From Larkinella knui (GTDB taxonomy: Bacteria > Bacteroidota > Bacteroidia > Cytophagales > Spirosomataceae), in assembly GCF_003858645.1 (NCBI RefSeq), contig NZ_RQJP01000003.1:1-64000 (forward strand): a stretch of DNA of 64,000 bases, read 5' to 3'. The notes under the pieces are model-generated. The model saw only the letters and a list, made by a program, of their open reading frames with translations. It was not told the DNA's origin and did no database searches. The position numbers and the translations under genes are program-made. Shown here one piece after another: positions 1-8,879 of this stretch (positions are counted from its first letter, which is position 1; the number at the start of each line of letters is the position of its first letter).

Positions 1-2050
1 CTACAGTCCCCGTCAGACTACAGGGCACCGATGGGCAGGTGCCCACCACCACCGGGGTGGTGTTGACGGCTGTACACCCACTGCCGTTGGTGATGGTCAC
101 ACTGTAAGTGCCACTGTTGATCGCCGTGGCGTTAGCCAGCGTTGGATTCTGTTGGGTACTGCTGTAGCCATTGGGACCTTTCCACTGATAGGAAGTGCCT
201 CCCGAAGCACTTAGCTGAATGCTGACGGCACTGCCACTGCACACCGTTTGCGAGGAAATCTGAGCCACCGGCAATCCTTGCACGATAACGTTCACAATAG
301 CGGTGCCACTACAATTTGGCCCGGTCACAGTAAGTGTATAACTACCGTTATGCGTTAATTGAGCGTTGGAAATAACGGGATTCTGAAGGGAAGAGGTAAA
401 GCTATTCGGTCCCTTCCAGCTATAGCTATTGAATCCACTGGTGGAGGTTAGACTTACCAGATCACCCACACAAACCGAAGCAGGTAATACCCCAGCAGTC
501 GGATTACAGATACAGGCTTTGATCTCGACCGGCTGTGTAATGGTTTGATTGCTGCAACCATCCGCGCTAAATACCGCCAGCGTATAACTCCCTGTGTGGC
601 TTAACTGCGCATTATTCACCACTATCAGTTGCCCGGTTTCGTAGAACCCGTTGGGGCCAGTCCAAATGTATTGATACGGTTGGGATGCTCCACTGACCGT
701 AGCCGACAAGCTAAAGCTCCCGCCTATGCAGGCACTACTACTGACCGATGTCGCAATAAGTGGTTTGGGCAGAATTTTCAAACTGGTTATGGCCGTTCCT
801 GAACACGTTGCGGCACCAGTGATGACCACGGTATAACTACCGGTATTGGCACTGGTAGCATTCGGAATGGTTGGGTTTTGCACTGAACTTGTAAATCCAT
901 TCGGCCCAAACCATTTGTAGATTGTTCCACCATCTGTTGCAGAAAGTGTAACCGTCCCTCCTTCACAAACCGGCGAGTTACAGGTTGCGATTGGTAGTGT
1001 GCCCACCAAGGCGGTTGTACTGGACAACGCCGTGCAGTTGTTGGCATCCGTTATTTTCACGGTGTACACGCCAGCATTTGCCGTTGTCGCTACGGGAATA
1101 ATCTGGTTTTGACCGGTTTTACTAAATCCATTTGGGCCCGTCCAGGTATATAGATACGGTCCGGTGCCTCCCTGGGCAGTAGCATTCAAAGTCAAGGGAC
1201 TGGCTTCGCAGGTTGGATTGGCCGTCGCATTAGCAATAATTTGACACGCAGGACCCGGGATAACTTCAATAGCACAACAGCCACCCACCGGGCAGCTTCC
1301 AAACATTCCAGAAAATGAATACGTACCAGGCGATTTTATAACTAATGTGCTGCCATTGGCAACCGCCTGATTGATCGGAAATTGATTCTGACCGTTTCGG
1401 GTCCATTCAACACTGGTTAACAGAATGGGGATCGTGACGGTGAACTCATCCCCCTCATACCACAAAAGTGGAACTGAAAAGCAGACCATCGCCAGGTCAT
1501 CCTCCGCCAAATCATGGTTACCAGGAACCGAATTGGGATCTGTCCCTTGCATGGCCGTTACTTCTGCGGTATTAAACCAAACACCCCTTTCCAGAACTTT
1601 AGCCTTTAATTCCAATACAACGGAATCACCGGCAGCAATTGAACCAATGGTCCAGCCGCCCGTTGCGGGTGTAAATGCGTTAGCACCCTTCAATACGGTA
1701 TGAGTAGAATATTGGGCACCAGCGGAAATTTCATCTTTCACGACAACTCCATTGGCGGCCGCATTGCCATCGTTGCCGACCACTACCGTGTACGAGACAA
1801 TCTCATTCAGCGCGGGCTTGGAATTATTTATTTTCTTGTGAACGTACAGATTGGGATTTTGGGCAACCGCTATGGCGCCACTGCATACTACTAAAACCAG
1901 CGTTTGCCAAAACCGGCGGGATACTATACCTGCATTGGTTTTATATTGTTTAAGCAAGCAATCAATTGCCAGTGCGTAACCTTTTTTGACTTCCTTTGGA
2001 AGGTACGAATACCGCGAAGCAGCACTCCCCTGGACATTTAACCTATTCAT
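1..2050 (-). CDS. Secreted Ig-like repeat protein, C-terminus beyond window
   Basis: The minus frame stays open from the ATG at 2050 to the left edge (683 full codons), so the 3' end is missing. After an unusually long N-terminus (about 45 residues) comes a hydrophobic signal segment ending GAIAVAQ near residue 64. Next is a DUF11-type beta-sandwich (about 66-170, LYVHKKINN...VVVGNDG). Then follow at least five Ig/PKD-like modules of about 80 residues, each with a W-x-GPN-[GS]-[FY] core and a GxYTV strand. Such proteins in Cytophagales are usually surface or secreted adhesins, often exported by the type IX system; the C-terminal sorting domain that would prove this lies outside the window. 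The start could be further downstream, because the signal peptide is so far from the first Met. Confidence 0.85.
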   Translation of the reverse strand, partial: MNRLNVQGSAASRYSYLPKEVKKGYALAIDCLLKQYKTNAGIVSRRFWQTLVLVVCSGAIAVAQNPNLYVHKKINNSKPALNEIVSYTVVVGNDGNAAANGVVVKDEISAGAQYSTHTVLKGANAFTPATGGWTIGSIAAGDSVVLELKAKVLERGVWFNTAEVTAMQGTDPNSVPGNHDLAEDDLAMVCFSVPLLWYEGDEFTVTIPILLTSVEWTRNGQNQFPINQAVANGSTLVIKSPGTYSFSGMFGSCPVGGCCAIEVIPGPACQIIANATANPTCEASPLTLNATAQGGTGPYLYTWTGPNGFSKTGQNQIIPVATTANAGVYTVKITDANNCTALSSTTALVGTLPIATCNSPVCEGGTVTLSATDGGTIYKWFGPNGFTSSVQNPTIPNATSANTGSYTVVITGAATCSGTAITSLKILPKPLIATSVSSSACIGGSFSLSATVSGASQPYQYIWTGPNGFYETGQLIVVNNAQLSHTGSYTLAVFSADGCSNQTITQPVEIKACICNPTAGVLPASVCVGDLVSLTSTSGFNSYSWKGPNSFTSSLQNPVISNAQLTHNGSYTLTVTGPNCSGTAIVNVIVQGLPVAQISSQTVCSGSAVSIQLSASGGTSYQWKGPNGYSSTQQNPTLANATAINSGTYSVTITNGSGCTAVNTTPVVVGTCPSVPCSLTGTV
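168..1148 (-). repeat. Tandem Ig-like modules (five W-x-GPN cores)
   Basis: Five in-frame modules are spaced about 230-250 bp apart. Their W-x-GPN cores lie near 1128-1148, 898-918, 648-669, 404-424 and 168-190. The core reads WTGPNGF, WFGPNGF, WTGPNGF, WKGPNSF and WKGPNGY in order of translation. The modules are diverged at DNA level, which argues for old duplications. Confidence 0.8.
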
Positions 2051-2506
2051 AAAGGGATGTGGAGTCAATTGACACTTGTCAGCTTGCACTGGAGAGAGCG
2101 ATGGAGTCGGTGTTAGTTGAATTACGCTAACATCCCCCCTACGGCTTTGGCTACGTGGATTTGTAGTCTGCCGAATTCTATATATACGCAAAGTAGATGT
2201 TTTTTTCATCTGATGACCTTTTAATTCTGTTCGACCTCTTTCACCAGCAAACAGTGTATACCTTATTTCAGACTTATCAATACGATAAAAGTCACTTCAA
2301 TGCCGAAGGATTTGCGTCAAATACTAGCGCCATCCGGGTAACTGATACATTTTCAACCCACTTGGTCGGCTTTTGTCGTTCCGCTGCCTAATTCATTTGG
2401 GCTCGAGCTTGCGACGACAAGCGCAGCATTATTATTGTATACACAAACAATAGCTAAAATTATGCCACACGTTGCAGCCCATGAGAAACTAAAGGGGGCT
2501 AAACGC
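2051..2506. other. Intergenic region, no gene seen
   Basis: About 450 bp between the Ig-repeat gene start and the terminator at 2507. It must carry the promoter of the Ig-repeat gene, but no clear TAnnTTTG box is seen in the expected direction. A 64-codon plus-strand frame at 2197-2391 has no recognisable features. Confidence 0.5.
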
Positions 2507-2534
2507 AAAAAACCCTGCCGCGGCAGGGTTTTTT
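2507..2534. terminator. Symmetric rho-independent terminator
   Basis: A perfect palindrome: A6, CCCTGCCG, CGGCAGGG, T6, with no unpaired loop base. It lies 20 bp past the stop of the minus-strand gene at 2555 and would work in both directions. Confidence 0.9.
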
Positions 2535-2554
2535 GTATAAATCTTAATTTTAAA

Positions 2555-5500
2555 TTAGAAATCGTAGCCTAATGTCAGGTAGGCAATGGGTTTTCCAACC
2601 ACATTATTTTCGACCCCCCAGGCATAATCAAACTTAACGTAGTAGCCGAAGAGCATCGTCCGGGCTCCGGCTCCATAGCCCAGCAGGAAGGGGTTCTTAA
2701 AATTAGTTACAGTAGCCTGAAAAGGATCACCAGCGCCACCAACAACCTCCGTATTCAGGCTGTTCTGACGGCTAAATGGTCCTTTCCCCGCCCAGGCCGT
2801 TCCAATATCGCTAAAGGCGACTAACTGGAAGTTCCGGAGGAAATTGGAAGTGACCGGCCCGCGATGTAAAAACCGGATTACCGGCAACCGAAGTTCAGCA
2901 TTTCCCAACATATAGCTGGTACCCGTCAGTTTACCCAAACGGAAGCCCCGCAGTGGAGCAGCCAGATCCAGGAAGAACACATCGCGATTGTCCCGATTGG
3001 GCGACAGCAGCAATGGATTGTTTGCTTTAGGATCTTTTATACCCTCCGAAATACCAATCCAGTTTTCCATCCCGCCCAATGTGCTCTTTTTGGGGGCCGG
3101 ACCAGCCGAATGACTTCCTGAGAACCGCAGTGCCAGTGTTATATCGCGATGAATTTTCTGATAATGCCGCAAATCAAGGGAAATACGGTCAAAACTACCC
3201 GCACCCCGGCGAACGCCACTTTCAATCTTTTCGGTTAAACCAATGTAATTTTCATAGCGGATTTTGAAACGGGTTCCCTCAATCATGTTCATCCCGTTAA
3301 GGGTCGTGTTATCAAACACGTATTCCGCTTTGGCTCCGGTATAATCTGACGAACTGCCACCTACCTGGAGCAAATCCAGATACCGGGTTACGATATAAAA
3401 GGGCGCCACCGTAAACCGGCTGTTTACCGATATGGGATATGATGCCGAAACCGTTACTTTGTTAAACCGGTATTTCTGGTATTGGCCCGCATCGGAAAAA
3501 ATGGTTTTCCGGTCAAACCGGGCACTGTAGTCAATCCGATTAACCAGTTTATGGTACTCGGTGAAGAGATCGCTGTTTTTCAGGTTCGTCGTAATAAACA
3601 AACCGGCCCGAATGATGTGATTCTCCAGCAAGTCATTCATCGTTAGCGACTGAAAATAACCAAAGCCCCGAATTGGGTCGATACGCCAGTCGGAACTGGC
3701 ATCACTGGCTACAAACAAACCCTGGTACTTGTAAGGCCCCCGAATCGTAACATTCTCCCGGCGACGGGACCGTGGTAGCGCAACCGAAGCCGTTGTATTC
3801 AGAGTGCGCCGTTGCTTCACTTCAATCGACTTGGCCACATCACTATCGAACTGATAATTTTCCGTGTCGACTTCACCCGGTCCTAATTTCAACGAAGAAG
3901 CGGCAGTGGAATCAACAACCGGAGCCTGAGCCGAATTGGCCGAGCTGGTACTGGCGGTCGTCGGTTTGGTAGCGGCAATGGCTTTTGGTACTTCCTGAAC
4001 CGCGGCCCGGCGCGTAAGTGGCAATTGGAGCGACTGACTCAAATTTACTCTCGAACGAAAGCCAATTACCTCGCTCCCATTTTTCAACTGGCTATACACC
4101 ATGGCACCCGACGTTGGATTGAGGTCATACCGACGGATGTTCTGGGGAAAACCGGTAACAAATTCTCTCGATTTGGTTTCAACATCCAGACGGGCAAGGT
4201 TACGCACCCCGGTTGCATCGTCGAGGTAATAGACCGTGCTTTCAGTAGCCGCTACCGGTCGCATCGCTACACTGAGCGAGTCTGTCAACCGGCTCACTAC
4301 TTCAACACGGGGCGACCCATCGTGCAGAAACAGGCTGAGTTGATTGCGGATGGATTTGTAATTTCCTTTATCGACACCCATTGAATCGATATGCCGGTTG
4401 GAAGAAAATACAATTTGCCGCGTGCGACCCACAAACTGCGGATACAAATCATCGTATAAATCATTCGTCAGTTGCTGTGCGGTGCCCCGGCCAATACTGA
4501 ACAGATACAAATCATTCTGCCCCCGGCGGTCGGCGCTGAATACTACGCTCGCTCCATCGTCGGATGCATCCATATCGATCACCTGACCAACGCCCCGAAC
4601 CACGATCCGCTGCTTCAGTTTTGGTTTCTTATCCAGATCACTGTATATATAGAGGTATGTCTGCCCTTTTTCTTCGGTCAATACCAGCAAATTATCACGT
4701 TGCCACGTAACTAATGGACTGGCTGGCTTCACAGGTGATTCGTCCTGTTTGTAGCCTCCTTTTCGAATTACATGCTTCTTTTGCGTCTGGGTATTGACAA
4801 TCGTTACCTCAAATTTTCCCCTCCAGGCGGTTGCGTAGGCATAATGGCTTTGATCGGGGCTTAATTTCAGGCTGGTTAATTGGGAAGGTTCCTTCAGACT
4901 CGAAACCGTCAGCTGGAACGTGTCCTCCCCCGGTTTATAACCATCGATTACCGGTTTTGCCATCGACGCGTAATACTCCCGCCACTCGCGCAGGAACCGG
5001 GAGTAGGGAACGCCCAGCGTACTGGCAATGCTGTTCTGCTCGTTCCGAATGATTCGGGTAAGATTGAGGATGTTGGAAATATTATCTTTCCCGTAGCGTT
5101 CCGCAATGTAGTTCCAGATGGAATGGCCTACATACATGGCTTCATCACCGACCAGCGTAGATGGTTTACGGATGGGGCGCGTTAAAGCAACATCGCGCAT
5201 GTAGTCGTCCAGTTCAACACTCCAGCCATCGGCAATGTACGAGGCAATACCCGGCATATACCATTCCGGCAATGAAAGCAGCAATGAGCTTTGCAGGGCG
5301 TCTTTCAAACTGCCGCCATACAACATATCATACACAAAAAGCAGCGAAACTTCCCGAATCAATTGCTTGCGGAAACTAATCTGGTCGCCCGTAAAAGCGA
5401 GTTCCAGCCGTGATTTTGCCAGACTAAGTTCTTTGTAATTCGTACCACTGGGCGCACTCAAACCGATGTTGCTCTGGGCGAGTTCCTGAGGAGAGTTGTA

Positions 5501-5776
5501 GATAAAGACTTTAATACGGTTATACGGCGTATAACCCAAAATCTCCGTGATCCGGTCAAAATCGGTTTCGGCATATTGCGCCGTCAGATTGGCAATCTGG
5601 TTCCCTTCCTGGTAAAAATAGATTTCAAAGTTGGAGGTTTTAATCACCTTCCAATCGAATTTCCGGTATTGGATGCGGTTTCTTCCAAACTGCTCCTGTG
5701 AAGGGTAATTCTGGGCTACCGCTCCACGCAGTACCAGCAACAATCCGGCTATACACAGTATAAATCGCTTACTCAT
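2555..5776 (-). CDS. TolB-like beta-propeller / BamA-like outer-membrane protein
   Basis: About 1,073 residues from the ATG at 5776. This start is chosen because it begins a clean signal peptide (MSKRFILCIAGLLLVLRG, ending VAQ); the frame is open 39 codons further upstream but would overlap the preceding gene. The region after the signal resembles a peptidase-MA-like fold (LPEWYMPGIASYIADGWS), but where a zinc HExxH helix would be it reads REVSLLFVYD, so it is probably not a protease. The middle carries WD40/TolB-like propeller blades (DASDDGASVVFSADRRGQND). The last 400 or so residues look like a BamA/surface-antigen barrel ending in an aromatic strand (AYLTLGYDF). Proteins of this layout are common in Bacteroidota and of unknown substrate. 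Terminator at 2507. Confidence 0.85.
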   Translation of the reverse strand: MSKRFILCIAGLLLVLRGAVAQNYPSQEQFGRNRIQYRKFDWKVIKTSNFEIYFYQEGNQIANLTAQYAETDFDRITEILGYTPYNRIKVFIYNSPQELAQSNIGLSAPSGTNYKELSLAKSRLELAFTGDQISFRKQLIREVSLLFVYDMLYGGSLKDALQSSLLLSLPEWYMPGIASYIADGWSVELDDYMRDVALTRPIRKPSTLVGDEAMYVGHSIWNYIAERYGKDNISNILNLTRIIRNEQNSIASTLGVPYSRFLREWREYYASMAKPVIDGYKPGEDTFQLTVSSLKEPSQLTSLKLSPDQSHYAYATAWRGKFEVTIVNTQTQKKHVIRKGGYKQDESPVKPASPLVTWQRDNLLVLTEEKGQTYLYIYSDLDKKPKLKQRIVVRGVGQVIDMDASDDGASVVFSADRRGQNDLYLFSIGRGTAQQLTNDLYDDLYPQFVGRTRQIVFSSNRHIDSMGVDKGNYKSIRNQLSLFLHDGSPRVEVVSRLTDSLSVAMRPVAATESTVYYLDDATGVRNLARLDVETKSREFVTGFPQNIRRYDLNPTSGAMVYSQLKNGSEVIGFRSRVNLSQSLQLPLTRRAAVQEVPKAIAATKPTTASTSSANSAQAPVVDSTAASSLKLGPGEVDTENYQFDSDVAKSIEVKQRRTLNTTASVALPRSRRRENVTIRGPYKYQGLFVASDASSDWRIDPIRGFGYFQSLTMNDLLENHIIRAGLFITTNLKNSDLFTEYHKLVNRIDYSARFDRKTIFSDAGQYQKYRFNKVTVSASYPISVNSRFTVAPFYIVTRYLDLLQVGGSSSDYTGAKAEYVFDNTTLNGMNMIEGTRFKIRYENYIGLTEKIESGVRRGAGSFDRISLDLRHYQKIHRDITLALRFSGSHSAGPAPKKSTLGGMENWIGISEGIKDPKANNPLLLSPNRDNRDVFFLDLAAPLRGFRLGKLTGTSYMLGNAELRLPVIRFLHRGPVTSNFLRNFQLVAFSDIGTAWAGKGPFSRQNSLNTEVVGGAGDPFQATVTNFKNPFLLGYGAGARTMLFGYYVKFDYAWGVENNVVGKPIAYLTLGYDF

Positions 5777-5846
5777 AAATGACGCTACTTTTATGCTTTG
5801 TTTTAGGGCTACCGATCTGCCCGGTTTTACCAACCAGCGTGAAGCC

Positions 5847-6923
5847 TTATTCACCATTTTTTCCACTGTAATATAACGAAAAGCTACGCTCAATATTCAC
5901 CTCCGGGTCTAATTCTTTCCGGCCTTCTAAAAAGTCGACGAATTGGCCGGCAAAAAACGGCGCCAGGGATACCCCCTTGGTACCCAATCCATTGAAAATT
6001 CCCACTGCCGGAAAAGCCGGATGAATTCCGATCAGGGGCCGCCGGTCTTTCGTTGCCGGACGGATACCGACCCGCTGCCCGACGATCTGGTAAGGTACCT
6101 TCAGCAATCCCTGTAACTTCTGTTCTAAAAACGCTTTTCCATCCTCTGTTGTTTGCCAGTCGATGTCGTGCCAGGTATAAGTAGCCCCGATCCGATAACG
6201 GTTTGATTCAACGGGCATTATGAACACTCCTTGATTAACGATATTGGTAACCGGATAATTGTTCATTGTAACATCCAATAACTGTCCTTTTACCGGATTG
6301 TAAGGTAACCAGTCAAATAGCGGATTTTGATTAGCGTGCGGTCCTTCGCAACAAATCAGGTGATGAAACGACTGTTCCCGCCACAAAACGCCTTCCGCCC
6401 TGATTTCAAGTTCGTTATAATTAAAATCAGCTTCGATGTATTGGTTGCTTTGCTGAAAAAAAGCCCGGATTGCGTTTAAAAAAACCGGTACGTCGACCCA
6501 ACCGGACCGGGTTACTTCCAGTCCGCCATAGGGATTGTGTACATACGGCCGATATTGGTGATCATCAACCGTTTCAGCGATATACTGGCTAATGGACGAG
6601 TCGGCCGTTTGAGCCAGATAGGTGTTTTGTTCTTCAACCGAACGGTAAGGGCGGTAAATGTTGGTAAAATGCAGGAAATGAGCGTCTAATTCCTGCTCGA
6701 CTTCGCCGTAAAAAGTCTTTAGAAAAGGAAATAACTGATCGGCTTTCCAAGTGCGAACGAGTTTCTTACCGGTCAGCGGATTGAAAATTCCCGCAGCAGC
6801 CAGCGAGGCCGAAGGGCGTTGGGGCGAATTGACCAGAAGGACCTTTTTACCACGTCGATGCAGCGTCCACGCCAATACAGAACCGGCAATCCCCTGTCCG
6901 ACAATTAAATAATCGGCGGTCAT
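5847..6923 (-). CDS. FAD-dependent oxidoreductase (DAO family)
   Basis: About 358 residues starting MTADYLIVGQGIAGSVLAW, a Rossmann GxGxxG FAD-binding motif at the very N-terminus. The C-terminal part has the usual DAO-family closing segment (GIRPATKDRRPLIG, then GIFNGLGTKGVSLAP). The start is set by the overlap with cmk: ATG at 6923-6921 overlaps the cmk TGA at 6922-6920, a translational-coupling arrangement. The upstream in-frame extension would run through cmk. The family oxidises amines or amino acids (glycine oxidase, MnmC-like enzymes); the substrate cannot be read from the sequence. Confidence 0.85.
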   Translation of the reverse strand: MTADYLIVGQGIAGSVLAWTLHRRGKKVLLVNSPQRPSASLAAAGIFNPLTGKKLVRTWKADQLFPFLKTFYGEVEQELDAHFLHFTNIYRPYRSVEEQNTYLAQTADSSISQYIAETVDDHQYRPYVHNPYGGLEVTRSGWVDVPVFLNAIRAFFQQSNQYIEADFNYNELEIRAEGVLWREQSFHHLICCEGPHANQNPLFDWLPYNPVKGQLLDVTMNNYPVTNIVNQGVFIMPVESNRYRIGATYTWHDIDWQTTEDGKAFLEQKLQGLLKVPYQIVGQRVGIRPATKDRRPLIGIHPAFPAVGIFNGLGTKGVSLAPFFAGQFVDFLEGRKELDPEVNIERSFSLYYSGKNGE

Positions 6924-7636
6924 GTATCCAGAGGTTTGAAGTGCCCTTTTCGGTGAAGTCTGGAAATTTTTTCGTCCGCCAGCTGAACCACCCATTCGAT
7001 CTGTTCGTCGAGGGTTATGTAGGATGTATCCAGTTCAATGGCATCCTCGGCTTTGCGAAGCGGTCCTTCGCTCCGATGGCTGTCGATGTAATCTCTTTTT
7101 AACAGGTTTTCGAGGATCGTATCCAAGCCCACCATTTCGCCCCGTTGCAGCAACTCAATTTGCCGGCGTTGCGCCCGAATGGTCGGATCGGCCGTCATAA
7201 ATATCTTCAACTCAGCGTCTGGAAATACCTTTGTTCCGATGTCCCGCCCGTCCATAACAACTCCCCGTCTGCGCCCCAGTTTCTGCTGCTGGGCCACCAT
7301 CGCATACCGGACATCGGGAATCGCGCTCACCTCACTGACAATATTGGAAATGTACATTTTCCGAATTTCTTCCTCAATATTCAACCCATTCAAACAGGTC
7401 TCGTTGCGACCGGTTTTTGGATTAAAATTGAAGCTAATATGAACGAGCTGGAGTGCATCCTGAACGGCTTTGGGGTTGGTCAGGGCAACATGGTTCTGAA
7501 GAAAATACAAACTCACGGCCCGGTACATGGCACCCGTGTCGATATAGGCATACCCCATCCGGGCAGCAACCTGCTTGGCCGTCGTACTTTTTCCACAACT
7601 GGAATAGCCGTCGATGGCAATTACGATTTTTGGCAT
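6920..7636 (-). CDS. cmk: Cytidylate kinase
   Basis: 238 residues, the usual length. It begins MPKIVIAIDGYSSCGKST, with the P-loop at residues 10-18, followed by the YIDTGAMYRAV motif and the DGRDIGT motif typical of CMP kinase. It phosphorylates CMP and dCMP with ATP in the cytoplasm, feeding RNA, DNA and phospholipid precursors. Its stop codon overlaps the start of the downstream FAD oxidoreductase by four bases. Confidence 0.97.
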   Translation of the reverse strand: MPKIVIAIDGYSSCGKSTTAKQVAARMGYAYIDTGAMYRAVSLYFLQNHVALTNPKAVQDALQLVHISFNFNPKTGRNETCLNGLNIEEEIRKMYISNIVSEVSAIPDVRYAMVAQQQKLGRRRGVVMDGRDIGTKVFPDAELKIFMTADPTIRAQRRQIELLQRGEMVGLDTILENLLKRDYIDSHRSEGPLRKAEDAIELDTSYITLDEQIEWVVQLADEKISRLHRKGHFKPLDT

Positions 7637-7666
7637 GAGTGCAAAGAAACAACTTTCCGGGGAACC

Positions 7667-8281
7667 CTACTGCTTTCCGGCCATGGAAATACTTCCCTGC
7701 CGGGCCACAAATTCTTCGCGGAGCAGGGCAAATATGTGTTCGTCGAGGTACTGATTATTTTTAATGGCGGCTTTTTTCAATATGGCTTCGGCCCGAAAAC
7801 CGGCCTGCTCCAATACCCGCATCGATACCTTGTTGCCTTCCAACACACAACCAAACAAGCGGTTGACCTGAAAATTGACAAAAATATAATTGACCATTGC
7901 CGGCAGAACCTCGGTCATTATGCCCTGCCCCCAGTGGGCCTCCCCCAGCCAGTAACCGATCTCGGCGTTATGCCGGTAAATGTCTTCTTTGATGGTGAAA
8001 CCGACGTTCCCAACCGCTTTTCCGCCAATATCGATCGCTAAATTGACCGGCTGCTGGTAGGAACGGTTCATCCGTATCCAGGAGCTGGCATCGCGTACGG
8101 TATAAGGATGTGGAAAAAAATCCCGGACACGGTCCCAGATCTTTCGGTTGTTGGCCTGCTCTGATAACGAAAATTCGTCGCCATCGCGCCATGACCGCAG
8201 AGTGCAGGTATCTAGATAAATGGTTGCCACGTTACTGCCCGTTTTTGGCCAATATACGGTTTTTACAACATGGCCTTTCAC
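7667..8281 (-). CDS. GNAT N-acetyltransferase, RimJ/RimL type
   Basis: 204 residues. The acetyl-CoA-binding region reads EIGYWLGEAHWGQGIMTEVLPAMVNYIF, followed by RLFGCVLEGNKVSMRVLEQAGF, the signature of the RimJ/RimL-like branch that acetylates protein N-termini or small amines. It starts 7 bp after the lutC stop and ends 30 bp before cmk, so it is likely read with lutBC. The substrate is unknown. Confidence 0.9.
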   Translation of the reverse strand: MKGHVVKTVYWPKTGSNVATIYLDTCTLRSWRDGDEFSLSEQANNRKIWDRVRDFFPHPYTVRDASSWIRMNRSYQQPVNLAIDIGGKAVGNVGFTIKEDIYRHNAEIGYWLGEAHWGQGIMTEVLPAMVNYIFVNFQVNRLFGCVLEGNKVSMRVLEQAGFRAEAILKKAAIKNNQYLDEHIFALLREEFVARQGSISMAGKQ

Positions 8282-8288
8282 TTTTTGG

Positions 8289-8879
8289 TTATGAATTTTG
8301 CAACAACACTACCGAAAGGCTCCGGGCTCCGTGGGCACCAATGACCAAAGCCTGCTCAATATCAGCGGTTTTCGACGGTCCGGCAATGAAAACACCAAAG
8401 CCCGACTCGCCCACGTTCAGCCGCTCGTAGGCGTCGTGCATGTTCGGAACCAGATCGGCGGTATTCACTAGCAAAACCAGGTGCTGACAGATAAATGGCA
8501 AAACGCGATGGCCGGTTTGCTCCTCCGGCACCCAGATGGCCGAGTTCTCGGCCACTCCGAAAACACCCTGGATAATCGCCAGATCCACAGTTTCCAACTG
8601 GTGCGGATCAACGACGTCCCAGTCCGTGGTGGCCAGGTGGTTCAGAGCCGGAACTTTACTCACCACGCGGGGTAAGTCGCTGTAGGTTTGTCGGATATAC
8701 GTCTCCGCTTCTTCATAATTGGCGACCAGAACCGGTGTTCCGCCAATGAAGCGAAGAATTTCCGAAAACTTGGCGACCAAATCCGGATAGTCGGACTGGA
8801 ACGTGGCCGTCTCCGGCAAGGGCTGCAACTCGGGCTTGTTTTGCTTGACAGCAGAAAGAATTCGTTCGCGACTCGTCAT
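8289..8879 (-). CDS. lutC: Lactate utilization protein C (LUD domain)
   Basis: 196 residues with the LUD fold: MTSRERILSAVKQNKPE at the start, DVVDPHQLETVDLAIIQGVFGVAENSAIWV in the middle, GPSKTADIEQALVIGAHG near the end. It is one of three subunits of the LutABC complex, which oxidises L-lactate to pyruvate without a flavin LldD-type enzyme. Its ATG overlaps the lutB TAA by one base (TAATG), so the two are translationally coupled. lutA is more than 2.7 kb upstream rather than next door. Confidence 0.92.
   Translation of the reverse strand: MTSRERILSAVKQNKPELQPLPETATFQSDYPDLVAKFSEILRFIGGTPVLVANYEEAETYIRQTYSDLPRVVSKVPALNHLATTDWDVVDPHQLETVDLAIIQGVFGVAENSAIWVPEEQTGHRVLPFICQHLVLLVNTADLVPNMHDAYERLNVGESGFGVFIAGPSKTADIEQALVIGAHGARSLSVVLLQNS

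Noticed and set aside
2197-2391. 64-codon plus-strand frame
   Set aside because: No family pattern, no promoter or start context, and composition unlike the neighbouring genes.
5777-5893. N-terminal extension of the TolB/BamA protein
   Set aside because: It would overlap the preceding gene and put the signal peptide 40 residues inside.
7145-8041. 298-codon plus-strand frame
   Set aside because: Entirely antisense to cmk and the GNAT gene, which are both clear family members.
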